From: an uncultured Saprospiraceae bacterium
GTDB lineage: Bacteria; Bacteroidota; Bacteroidia; Chitinophagales; Saprospiraceae
Reading direction: 5' to 3'
DNA length: 41,550 bases
Assembly: GCA_937951685.1 (NCBI GenBank)
Contig: CALFBG010000364.1
Location: 1 to 41,550 of the forward strand
Every line of letters starts with the position of its first letter. The stretch's first letter is position 1. Positions 1 to 8,185 of this stretch are shown piece after piece. The notes beneath the pieces were generated by a model. That model had not been told where the DNA came from and did no database searches. It was given only the letters and a program-made list of their open reading frames with translations. The translations under genes were made by a program, and so were the position numbers.

Positions 1-11
1 TAAACCTACTT
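1..11. repeat. End fragment of the 160-bp palindromic repeat family
   Basis: The first 11 bases (TAAACCTACTT) match the terminal inverted repeat of the two full copies at 10343-10503 and 17837-17994. The next base is A, as at the right flank of both full copies. The rest of this copy, if present, lies outside the window. The match is short, so it rests on the two longer copies. Confidence 0.5.
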
Positions 12-91
12 AATTTAATTCCGTGAATTACTTAACTAAAAACCAAAGCCATTAAATGAGAAAGATATTTATTCGGCTACCGTTTAAATCG

Positions 92-99
92 TATTTTTG
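92..99 (+). promoter_or_regulatory. Candidate -7 box for the AAA+/TPR pair
   Basis: TATTTTTG fits the Bacteroidota -7 consensus TAnnTTTG and lies about 90 nt before the AAA+ gene. No good -33 TTTG is seen at the usual 17-23 nt spacing, so this is tentative. A small hairpin (GTTTAG/CTAAAC, 125-141) would lie in the leader. Confidence 0.3.
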
Positions 100-191
100 T
101 GCTAAACTAAAACCATTAGAAAATGTTTAGTCATTCTAAACGTTCTTTAGTATAGAGTATTTTAGCTATCAAATAATAAAATGAACGACGC

Positions 192-1532
192 ATGAGTGCA
201 GATGAACTGAATGAATTATGGGAAGCGGTTAAAAAAACGCCAGAGAATATTCCCTTGAGAAAATACTTGATTAAGCTTTTGTTAAAACAAGAGCGATTTG
301 AAGAAGCGGAACGGGAAATTAAAGAAATATTGAAACTAGCGCCCGAAAGTGAAGCCTTACAATTAGCATTGGCTAGTGCCTTTTATGGTCAACAAAAATA
401 TCCAGTTGCCTTGGTGCTTTTAGAGGAAATTACCTCCAAAAGTGATTGCTCCGCCGAAGCGTGGCTTTTAATGGCTAAGGTTTATCTTCAACTTGGCGCC
501 GGAGATTCTGCCAAAGATGCCTACGAAAAAGCGATTATCATCAAACCCGCCCTCGAAGATAGTTTCTTGAGTGCAGAGATTAATTTAAAGAATAAAGCAC
601 CCGAAGGAGAAAAAATTAAATTGAGTAGCTTCGGTATTGAAGGAGACGAGGCGGACGAGAAGGCAATTGATATCGAAAAACCTAAAATTGATTTTAACGC
701 AGTCGGTGGAATGGAAGCCCTCAAAGCGGAAATTCGTAAGAAAATTATCTTTCCATTAGAGCATCCCGAAATTTACAAATCCTACGGCAAAAAAATTGGT
801 GGCGGTATTTTAATGTACGGTCCTCCAGGCTGTGGAAAAACGCACTTGGCAAGAGCGACCGCCGGAGAGATTAACGCAAACTTCATCCCCGTCGGATTGA
901 GCGATATCTTAGATGTTTACCTCGGACAAAGCGAACGTAATCTGCACGATATTTTTGAAAAAGCAAGAAGCTTAAAACCTTGCGTACTCTTTTTTGACGA
1001 AGTAGACGCACTCGGTGCCAGCCGGACGGATATGCGACAAAGCGCGGCGCGTCACGTGATCAATCAATTTCTGGAAGAATTGGATGGTGTGCGCCATTCC
1101 AATGACGGCGTACTCGTTTTAGCCGCTACTAATGCACCGTGGCATTTAGATTCTGCTTTTCGTCGACCGGGAAGGTTTGATCGGATTATCTTTGTGCCAC
1201 CACCGGATGTTGCTGCGCGTGCCGCAATTTTTGAAATAAAAATGAAAGATAAACCCACGGAGTCGATTGATTATAGTCGTTTGGTGAAAAAAACAGATGA
1301 CTTCTCGGGCGCAGACTTGGAAGCCATTATTGATATTGCGATTGAATCGAAGTTGGAAGCTTCGATGGAGGCTGGGAAAGCACTTCCCTTGAATACCCAA
1401 GACTTAGAAGCGGCACTCAAACGACACAAAGCTACCACAAAAGAATGGCTGGGCACGGCAAAGAACTATGCCTTGTTTTCCAATGAGTCTGGTCTATACG
1501 ACGATATCTTGAAGTACCTAAAGTTGAAATAA
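192..1532 (+). CDS. TPR-domain AAA+ ATPase (Cdc48/FtsH-like module)
   Basis: A predicted cytosolic ATPase that probably remodels or unfolds proteins. Residues 1-130 are TPR-like helical repeats, which usually bind partners. From about 165 a single AAA+ module follows: Walker A GPPGCGKT at 210-217, Walker B with the DE pair at 269-270, and the second-region arginines in RRPGRFDR. The AAA+ sequence resembles the Cdc48/FtsH/SpoVK group, but there is no membrane segment and no protease domain. The start is the ATG at 192. It overlaps the TGA of a four-codon upstream reading frame (181-194), which may couple translation. The next gene starts 1 nt after the stop, so the two are co-translated. The family assignment is firm; the substrate is unknown. 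Confidence 0.9.
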   Translation: MSADELNELWEAVKKTPENIPLRKYLIKLLLKQERFEEAEREIKEILKLAPESEALQLALASAFYGQQKYPVALVLLEEITSKSDCSAEAWLLMAKVYLQLGAGDSAKDAYEKAIIIKPALEDSFLSAEINLKNKAPEGEKIKLSSFGIEGDEADEKAIDIEKPKIDFNAVGGMEALKAEIRKKIIFPLEHPEIYKSYGKKIGGGILMYGPPGCGKTHLARATAGEINANFIPVGLSDILDVYLGQSERNLHDIFEKARSLKPCVLFFDEVDALGASRTDMRQSAARHVINQFLEELDGVRHSNDGVLVLAATNAPWHLDSAFRRPGRFDRIIFVPPPDVAARAAIFEIKMKDKPTESIDYSRLVKKTDDFSGADLEAIIDIAIESKLEASMEAGKALPLNTQDLEAALKRHKATTKEWLGTAKNYALFSNESGLYDDILKYLKLK

Positions 1533-1533
1533 G

Positions 1534-2823
1534 ATGGAACGTTATTACGAAAGAGGAAGATTGCTTTTAGAGCAGGGTAGGACTAAGGAAGCGGGCGCAG
1601 CATTTCGCAAAACGCTCGCCGACAATCCGACCAACGCGGGTGCTTTAGCCTTGTTGGGGCATTGTATGAGTGTGGAGCGTAATCACGAAGAAGCTTTATC
1701 TTTAATCAACCAAGCGATTGGTGCGGAGCCGAATAATCCTTACTTTTTTTACTTGAAATCGCGGGCTAGTTTTATGGCAAATCGCTTGGCCGAAGCGCGA
1801 ATGGCTGCCGACGAAGGCTTGCGAATTAATCCCTTCTTCTCGGTCTTATTTGAATTAAAATCTATCTTAGACTTTCATGAGCAAAAATGGGAATCCGCAC
1901 TCGAAAACGCAGAACGTGGTTTAGCCATTGATGCCGAAAATGTAGAACTCGTTAATCTGCGCGCTAAATCTTTGGTTAAACTGAATCGGAAAGCAGAAGC
2001 TGCCGCAACGATCGACTTCGCTTTGCACAAAGCTCCCGAAGACGCTAATTCTCATGCCAATAAAGCTTGGGTCTGCATCGAGCAAGATCAATACGATGAA
2101 GCCTTGGTTCATTTTCGTGAAGCCTTGCGCCTTGATCCAACTTCCGAATTCGCGAAGCAAGGGCTGAAAGAAGCCATCAAAGCCAAAAATATTGTCTATC
2201 GCTACATCCTCAAGTATTTTCTGTGGATGAGTAAAATGACTTCTAAAAATCAGTGGGCCGTGATTATTGGTCTTTACGTTGCGTATCGCATCCTCTTTGA
2301 ATTGTCTTCCGCTTTTCCTTTTTTGAATGTAATTATCGTTCCGCTAATTGTCTTATACATTCTTTTTGCTTTTGCAACTTGGATTGGTATTCCATTAGCC
2401 AACGTATTTTTACGCATGCATCCTTTAGGGAAATTAGCCTTGACGGAAGATGAAAAACTAGCGTCGAATATTGTAGGTGGTTTAGCTATTTTGACTTTAG
2501 GAAGTATCGCAAGTTTTTATGGAATGGGATACGAAATAGAATTCAAAGCAGGAGACCTTTTTGTAACGCAAGCTGGCAATTGGCTATTTAACCTGAGCTT
2601 GGTGTTTTTATTAATGATGATTCCTGCGGGTGGCGTATTTTACGCTAGAGCGGGCAGTCAAGCCAGAAAATACTTGGTGATCTATACCGCGATCTTAGCT
2701 GGGTTAGGTCTGATTACCGTTTTTACTCCCTTAGATCTTTTCTTAGTATTTGCTTTAGGAATTTTTGCTTTTAGTTTCCTAGCGGGCTACTTGATTAATA
2801 AAGAGCACCAGCAAGTGCGATAA
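1534..2823 (+). CDS. TPR-repeat protein with C-terminal membrane domain
   Basis: The first ~210 residues are successive TPR units of about 34 residues with the usual small/aromatic pattern, including a repeat ending in a typical ALRLDP element. The remainder has about six hydrophobic segments (roughly 235-425) separated by short polar loops. It is therefore an inner-membrane protein with a soluble TPR arm, probably cytoplasmic because no signal peptide precedes it. It begins 1 nt after the AAA+ gene, which also starts with TPRs, so the two products may form a membrane-recruited ATPase complex; that is inference. No enzymatic motif is visible. The exact family is not recognised beyond TPR. Confidence 0.85.
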   Translation: MERYYERGRLLLEQGRTKEAGAAFRKTLADNPTNAGALALLGHCMSVERNHEEALSLINQAIGAEPNNPYFFYLKSRASFMANRLAEARMAADEGLRINPFFSVLFELKSILDFHEQKWESALENAERGLAIDAENVELVNLRAKSLVKLNRKAEAAATIDFALHKAPEDANSHANKAWVCIEQDQYDEALVHFREALRLDPTSEFAKQGLKEAIKAKNIVYRYILKYFLWMSKMTSKNQWAVIIGLYVAYRILFELSSAFPFLNVIIVPLIVLYILFAFATWIGIPLANVFLRMHPLGKLALTEDEKLASNIVGGLAILTLGSIASFYGMGYEIEFKAGDLFVTQAGNWLFNLSLVFLLMMIPAGGVFYARAGSQARKYLVIYTAILAGLGLITVFTPLDLFLVFALGIFAFSFLAGYLINKEHQQVR

Positions 2824-2906
2824 GTATATCGCATTTTCAAATCACGAGCTAGGAGCGTCAAAGGAGAAAAGGAAACTATTTTCGTGGTAGAACGGTTGAA
2901 TTACCG

Positions 2907-2914
2907 TATCTTCG
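2907..2914 (+). promoter_or_regulatory. Candidate -7 box upstream of metG
   Basis: TATCTTCG, one base from the consensus TAnnTTTG, lies 35 nt before the metG ATG in the 125-bp gap after the TPR protein. A TTCG at 2881-2884 is a weak -33 candidate. Tentative. Confidence 0.25.
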
Positions 2915-2948
2915 CCAACAATTTTTTTGAAATAGAACTTTACTCGTT

Positions 2949-5081
2949 ATGAACGATCCGAAACGATACCTCATTACTTCTGCTTTACCGTATGCCAATG
3001 GTGCACTCCACCTCGGTCACCTCGCAGGCGCTTACTTACCCGCGGATATTTATGTCCGTTACTTACGACTGCTAGGCAAGGATGTCGTTTTCGTTTGTGG
3101 TTCTGACGAACACGGTGCAGCGATTACCATTCGAGCCAAAAAAGAAGGGGTTTCTCCTAAAGATATTATTGATAAATACCACGAACTAAATAAATCTTCT
3201 TTCGAACGATTAGGCGTTTCTTTCGATATTTACCATCGGACGAGTGCGGCTTTACACCACGAAACGGCACAGGAGTTTTTCAAAAATTTATACGATAAAG
3301 GCGGTGAATTTGAAGAAAAAACAAGTGAGCAATATTACGACGAAGGCTTTGATCAATTTCTAGCAGATCGTTATATTGTTGGGACTTGCCCTAAGTGTAG
3401 TCACGAAGAAGCCTATGGGGATCAATGTGAAAATTGTGGTTCGACTTTATCGCCGACAGAGTTAATTAATCCTAAATCTACCCTAAGTGGAAACGTTCCT
3501 GTACTCCGAAAAACGAAGCACTGGTTTTTTAAATTAGATAAACATGAAGCTTGGTTGCGAGACTGGATTAAGGATGGCATTTTAGACGGCGCAAAGCACC
3601 ATGATCCTAAAGATTGGAAAAAACACGTCATTGGTCAATGTTTATCTTGGTTGGATGGGGAAGGTGGTTTACAGCCTCGGTCCATTACGCGAGATTTGAG
3701 TTGGGGAATTCCCGTACCTGTAGAAGGTGGGGAGGGGAAGGTTTTATACGTTTGGTTTGATGCCCCTATTGGTTATATTTCGGCGACGAAGCAATGGGCA
3801 AAAGACAATGGCAAAAACTGGGAAGATTACTGGAAAAGTGAGGACAGTCAATTATTACATTTTATTGGAAAAGATAATATCGTTTTTCACTGTATCGTCT
3901 TTCCTTCCATGTTGAAAGCCCACGGCGATTATCAATTACCAACGAACGTACCTGCCAATCAGTTTTTAAATTTCGAAGGTCGCAAATTTTCAAAATCTAA
4001 AGGCTGGGGAATCGAACAACATCAATATTTAGAGGAATTCAAAGATTTTCCAAATAAAGAAGATGCCTTGCGTTATGCGTTAATTCGAAACATGCCCGAA
4101 AGCAAGGATAGCGATTTTCGCTGGGATGAGTTTACCGATTTCCACGATAACGAATTGGTCGCGAATTTAGGAAACTTCATCAACCGCGTCGTTGTACTGA
4201 TGAATAAATATTACGAAGGTAAAGTACCCGTAGCGGTAGAAAATAATGCTTTCGCAAAAGAGCGTGCTAAGATTCAGACGCTATTGGCCGATTATCAAAA
4301 TGAGTTAGAACATTTTAATTTTAGAAAAGCGGTCTTGACTTTAATGAGTATTTCCTCGGAAGGAAACCTTTATTTGCAAGACGTATCGCCTTGGAAATTA
4401 TGGAAGACAGAACCGGAAAGTCAAATCGTTAAAAACTGCTTGCACAATTGTTTGCAAATTGTCGGATTGTTGAGCGTGCTGACCAAACCATTTTTACCTT
4501 TTACGGCGGAAAAGATTCGTAAAACATTGCAACTACCTGCTATCAAGAACGGTGATTTGAAAACCATATTAGGACAGTGGGAAACGGGCGTCGAAATCGT
4601 GCCAGCCGAACATCAAATTAGTGAACCGGCATTGCTTTTTGCAAAAATAAACGATCGCAAAGATACGAGCCGCTTGGCACTAATCAACGCTCAAAAGGAA
4701 CAACTTGCCGCGATTCTTGAAGCCGACAAAGCTTCGGAACGCGAACCGGTAAAACCAACTATCGAGTTTGACGATTTTACCAAACTGGATATTCGCACCG
4801 GAACCATTATCGCTGCGGAGAAAGTAGCGAAAGCCAATAAATTATTACAACTAAAGGTAGATTTAGGTTTCGAAGAACGTACCGTTGTTTCTGGAATTGC
4901 AAAGTTTTATAAACCCGAAGATATCATTGGACAGCAAGTTTTGGTGTTGGCAAATTTAGCTCCTCGTAAACTCCGTGGCATTCTGTCGGAAGGAATGATT
5001 TTGATGGCAGAAGATGAAACTGGAAAGCTATGTTTTGTAAGTCCCGAAAAAGGCTGGGGAAATGGTTTTGGCGTAAGCTAA
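2949..5081 (+). CDS. metG: Methionyl-tRNA synthetase with C-terminal tRNA-binding domain
   Basis: Charges tRNA-Met with methionine in the cytosol (class Ia aminoacyl-tRNA synthetase). The class I HIGH motif is HLGH at residues 21-24 and the KMSKS loop is KFSKS at 346-350. A zinc knuckle with two CxxC pairs begins at C147/C150. The last ~110 residues (from about 605) form the OB-fold tRNA-binding domain, with the typical LDIRTGTI and PRKLRG elements. The length of 710 residues fits the long dimeric bacterial form. The start ATG gives the standard N-terminus just before the HIGH motif. lnt follows after 23 nt in the same direction, so the genes are probably co-transcribed. Confidence 0.98.
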   Translation: MNDPKRYLITSALPYANGALHLGHLAGAYLPADIYVRYLRLLGKDVVFVCGSDEHGAAITIRAKKEGVSPKDIIDKYHELNKSSFERLGVSFDIYHRTSAALHHETAQEFFKNLYDKGGEFEEKTSEQYYDEGFDQFLADRYIVGTCPKCSHEEAYGDQCENCGSTLSPTELINPKSTLSGNVPVLRKTKHWFFKLDKHEAWLRDWIKDGILDGAKHHDPKDWKKHVIGQCLSWLDGEGGLQPRSITRDLSWGIPVPVEGGEGKVLYVWFDAPIGYISATKQWAKDNGKNWEDYWKSEDSQLLHFIGKDNIVFHCIVFPSMLKAHGDYQLPTNVPANQFLNFEGRKFSKSKGWGIEQHQYLEEFKDFPNKEDALRYALIRNMPESKDSDFRWDEFTDFHDNELVANLGNFINRVVVLMNKYYEGKVPVAVENNAFAKERAKIQTLLADYQNELEHFNFRKAVLTLMSISSEGNLYLQDVSPWKLWKTEPESQIVKNCLHNCLQIVGLLSVLTKPFLPFTAEKIRKTLQLPAIKNGDLKTILGQWETGVEIVPAEHQISEPALLFAKINDRKDTSRLALINAQKEQLAAILEADKASEREPVKPTIEFDDFTKLDIRTGTIIAAEKVAKANKLLQLKVDLGFEERTVVSGIAKFYKPEDIIGQQVLVLANLAPRKLRGILSEGMILMAEDETGKLCFVSPEKGWGNGFGVS

Positions 5082-5104
5082 AATAAAATCAGACGCTTAA
5101 TACG

Positions 5105-6895
5105 ATGAGAGCAGAGATCAAATATATTTTACTATTTATTACGGCAGCCTTAGCGGCAGGAACTGGATATCATCTCTATGATTTGCACGCTCAGGGGGCT
5201 TTGTGGGGGAAATGGCCAATTGTCTTATTGACTTCCCAATGGCTTTTTGTCGTACTCTTATTTGAAAAAAAATATACTAAAAATCCTAAAGGTTTACGCT
5301 GGTTGGGTTTATCGACCTTAAGTGGCGTTTTACTGAGCTTAGGCTTTCCTACCTTGCCCTTGACATTTTTGATGTTCGGTGCATTCGTGCCGCTCTTAAT
5401 GGTAGAGAAAGAAATTGCCGACGAGCAAGAAGGTACGGCGAAGTGGGAAGTGCTGAAATATACGTATCACACTTTCGTTTTGTGGAATATCTTGACTACC
5501 TATTGGGTCGCGAATACTGCTTTTGTTGCGGCGTTTGTCGCCATTTTACTCAACGCACTTTTTATGTGCGTTCCGTTTTTACTCTTTCATCAAACGAAGA
5601 AAGTTTTAAATCCTCGCTTTGGTTATTTGGCCTTAGCGTTTTTTTGGATGGCTTTTGAATATGGTCATTTGCGCTGGGAAATTTCTTGGCCTTGGTTAAC
5701 CTTGGGGAATAGTTTTGCGCAGTTTCCTTCTTGGGTACAATGGTACGAATATACGGGTGTTTTTGGTGGAACTTTCTGGATTTTATTAACCAATATTTTT
5801 GGGATTCAAATGCTTGAAAGTCGCTATTACGATCGCACTCGAGTTTTCAATTCCTTGTTGGTGAAGTCGATTTTATTAGTTACGGTTCCACTTGCCGTTT
5901 CTTTTTATATGTATACCACCCACGAAGAAAAAGGCGTCGCAAAAGAAGTGGTGATTATTCAACCAAATTACGAGCCGCACTACGAAAAATTTACCGTAAG
6001 GAGAGCAGAACAAGTCAAGCACTTTATCGAATTAAGTAAACAAGGCTTGAGTGATAGCACCGATTATTTGTTGTTTCCCGAAACTGTTTTTCTGGGGCAA
6101 CGTAACGAACTGATCGGCAAGCAAGGACCAACCAAATCCATTAAGGATTTTGTAGATAAATACCCGGGGTTAAAATTAGTTACGGGTTTAGGTACCGTAC
6201 AAGTTTTTAAAGGAGATATTCCAAAAAGATCTTCCATTCGCGAGCATACCAGAAAGACGGGAGAAAAAGTTTATTATGAAAATTATAATTCGGCGGTACA
6301 AATGACGAGTGGGAGCGACGCGATCCCTATTTATTACAAGTCAAAGCTAGTGCCGGGCGCAGAAATTACCCCTTACGTAGGCTTCTTTTGGTTTCTAGAA
6401 CCTTTTATTGATAAGCTGGGTGGATCTTTAAATGGACACGGTACGCAAATTGAGCGGAGTGTTTTTAAAAGTGGAGAAGTTGCTGTGGCACCCGTCATTT
6501 GTTACGAATCTATCTACGGAGAATATACGACACGGTATATGCAGAAAGGCGGTAACGTTATTTTTATTGTAACGAATGATGGATGGTGGGACGATACCGA
6601 TGGACACCGACAACATTTAGCTTTCGCTTCTCTACGAGCCATTGAAACTCGTCGAAGTATTGCCAGAGCGGCCAACACTGGAATCTCTGCCTTTGTCAAT
6701 CAGCGGGGAGATATTTTGCAAGCGACGGCCTACGGAGAAGATGCGGTTGTGAAAGGGAAGGTACACATCAACAACGAAGTAACTTTCTATATGATCTGGG
6801 GCGATTTGCTAGGGCGATTATCTTCGTTTGCCGCCTTTATGATATTGTTAAGTATGTTTGTCAATACCTGGAAGTTGCGGAAGAAAAAGAAGTAG
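5105..6895 (+). CDS. lnt: Apolipoprotein N-acyltransferase
   Basis: Transfers the third acyl chain to the N-terminal cysteine of lipoproteins at the outer face of the inner membrane. The N-terminal half has about six to seven membrane segments. The C-terminal half is a nitrilase-type domain followed by a last membrane segment near the C-terminus. The nitrilase catalytic triad can be read as E326 (in FPETVF), K412 (in the YYKSKLVP stretch) and C466 (in VICYES). At 596 residues it is somewhat longer than the E. coli enzyme. It lies between metG and a lipoprotein gene, and the window encodes at least four lipoproteins that would be substrates. Confidence 0.95.
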   Translation: MRAEIKYILLFITAALAAGTGYHLYDLHAQGALWGKWPIVLLTSQWLFVVLLFEKKYTKNPKGLRWLGLSTLSGVLLSLGFPTLPLTFLMFGAFVPLLMVEKEIADEQEGTAKWEVLKYTYHTFVLWNILTTYWVANTAFVAAFVAILLNALFMCVPFLLFHQTKKVLNPRFGYLALAFFWMAFEYGHLRWEISWPWLTLGNSFAQFPSWVQWYEYTGVFGGTFWILLTNIFGIQMLESRYYDRTRVFNSLLVKSILLVTVPLAVSFYMYTTHEEKGVAKEVVIIQPNYEPHYEKFTVRRAEQVKHFIELSKQGLSDSTDYLLFPETVFLGQRNELIGKQGPTKSIKDFVDKYPGLKLVTGLGTVQVFKGDIPKRSSIREHTRKTGEKVYYENYNSAVQMTSGSDAIPIYYKSKLVPGAEITPYVGFFWFLEPFIDKLGGSLNGHGTQIERSVFKSGEVAVAPVICYESIYGEYTTRYMQKGGNVIFIVTNDGWWDDTDGHRQHLAFASLRAIETRRSIARAANTGISAFVNQRGDILQATAYGEDAVVKGKVHINNEVTFYMIWGDLLGRLSSFAAFMILLSMFVNTWKLRKKKK

Positions 6896-6951
6896 TTTTC
6901 TATTCTACGTCGAAACAGCTTCTTATCTCCTTTGAAGGAAAAGCTATAATT

Positions 6952-7878
6952 ATGAAAACTAAATTTATCAGTTTCCTGCTGATGGTCACCTTGGCAAGTT
7001 GCATCACAACGAGAGATGTCGAAAAATTAAGTCAACGTCAAGTTCGGCTCTATCCAATTGGAATAGAAGGTAAATGGGGCTTTGCCGATCAAACGGGAGC
7101 CACGGTTATTGAGCCTACCTACCAAAAAGTAAACTTTTTTCATCGTGGTCTAGCCGTTGTTCAGCACAAGAATAAGTTTGGTTATCTTCGTGCAGATGGC
7201 AGTTGGCATATTCGACCAAAATACGACAGTGCAACTTCTTTTGTGAGTAATTGTGCTTCCGTCACTAAAAACAATAAATCTTATTTGATTAATCAGCGTG
7301 GTCGCAAAGCCGGAGACATGGAATGTTATCCAGCGGCAAGGTGTGCCATGCCTAGTATTGCCGCCGATCCCAAAAACTACGTTGTAAAACGCGAAGCGCA
7401 TTACGAATTAATTTACAAACAAATTCCCTATCAACTCGCAGACCTAAGCATCGCACAGCTAGATACTACAATTGTAATCGCCATAGATTCTGTGCAAGCA
7501 TTTAACCTAGATCATATCATTATTTATAAAAATGGAAAATGCGGTTTACACGCCATTGATCGCCTGCGTCCCGTTGCATTTGATGCGACGACTAAGGCTG
7601 ACCCCGCTGCTACCGCCGTGGCTAAATTCATTGCTCGCATTGATTTTCCCTACGAAGAGTTAAAATCCAACCTTACCTCAGAAAATGCAGCCTCTCACGC
7701 CAAGGTAAAAATAAATGGCAAGTGGGGATTGATCAATGGTCAGGATAAAATGCTTATTCCTCCCACATACTCGCAGCTAGAATTGTATCCCGCTCGACAG
7801 CTAGTCTTCGTTGAATACGCACCGAATCATTTTGGGTATGTGAGTTATCGAGGGGAGGTTTATTTTGAGGAAAAGTAA
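6952..7878 (+). CDS. WG-repeat lipoprotein
   Basis: A predicted outer-membrane or periplasmic lipoprotein. A short signal peptide ends in the lipobox LASC (C17). The residues after the Cys (ITTRD) do not match the surface-export signal, so a periplasm-facing location is more likely. The body holds WG repeats, clearest near residue 40 (KWGFADQTG), near 70 (KFGYLRADG) and near 255 (KWGLINGQD), each followed by a P-x-Y-type element. WG repeats form beta structures common in Bacteroidota, and their role is mostly unknown. The gene lies 56 nt after lnt on the same strand and may be its last co-transcribed partner. Confidence 0.85.
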   Translation: MKTKFISFLLMVTLASCITTRDVEKLSQRQVRLYPIGIEGKWGFADQTGATVIEPTYQKVNFFHRGLAVVQHKNKFGYLRADGSWHIRPKYDSATSFVSNCASVTKNNKSYLINQRGRKAGDMECYPAARCAMPSIAADPKNYVVKREAHYELIYKQIPYQLADLSIAQLDTTIVIAIDSVQAFNLDHIIIYKNGKCGLHAIDRLRPVAFDATTKADPAATAVAKFIARIDFPYEELKSNLTSENAASHAKVKINGKWGLINGQDKMLIPPTYSQLELYPARQLVFVEYAPNHFGYVSYRGEVYFEEK

Positions 7879-8107
7879 ATTGCGTAGCTTTGGAGAACGC
7901 TATCTTCTGGTATCTATGCTTTTTTTGAGAAATTTTTTTGCCTTGTTCTCCCTAAAAATAGCTCCTCCAAATTTGAACCTTACTTCATTATTTATATTTT
8001 TGGTTCCTGTCTATTTCAAATTGAGATTCAAATTTGTATTATTCTTTTCAATCCAAAACAACTTCTATAATAATTTTGGAATAAGCTAAACTTTAGCGTA
8101 AAGCCAA

Positions 8108-8151
8108 ACAAAAAAAGCCCTCCCGAACTTTCCTTAGGAAAATTCAGGAGG
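8108..8151 (-). terminator. Intrinsic terminator of the alginate lyase gene
   Basis: Read on the minus strand, a 16-bp stem (8119-8134 with 8136-8151; two G-U pairs, innermost pairs open) is followed by a T-run (8108-8116). It lies 35 nt after the lyase stop codon. It isolates the lyase as a single-gene transcript. Confidence 0.85.
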
Positions 8152-8185
8152 AATAGTGTTAAAAAATTAGCAATAATATTAGGTA

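Noticed and set aside
7846-7866. Resemblance between the end of the WG-repeat gene and the sequence near 20132-20148
   Set aside because: Only about 18 bases are shared, and the second site coincides with a hairpin between convergent genes; most likely chance.
7865-8089. Open frame of 74 codons after the WG-repeat lipoprotein
   Set aside because: It starts with TTG inside the end of the lipoprotein gene, has a Phe/Leu-rich composition typical of AT-rich non-coding DNA, and shows no domain.
8089-8107. Similarity between TTAGCGTAAAGCCAAAC here and TTAGCGCAAAGCTAAAC near 33038
   Set aside because: 15 of 17 bases match, but the segments are short, AT-rich and flanked by unrelated sequence; not enough to call a repeat family.
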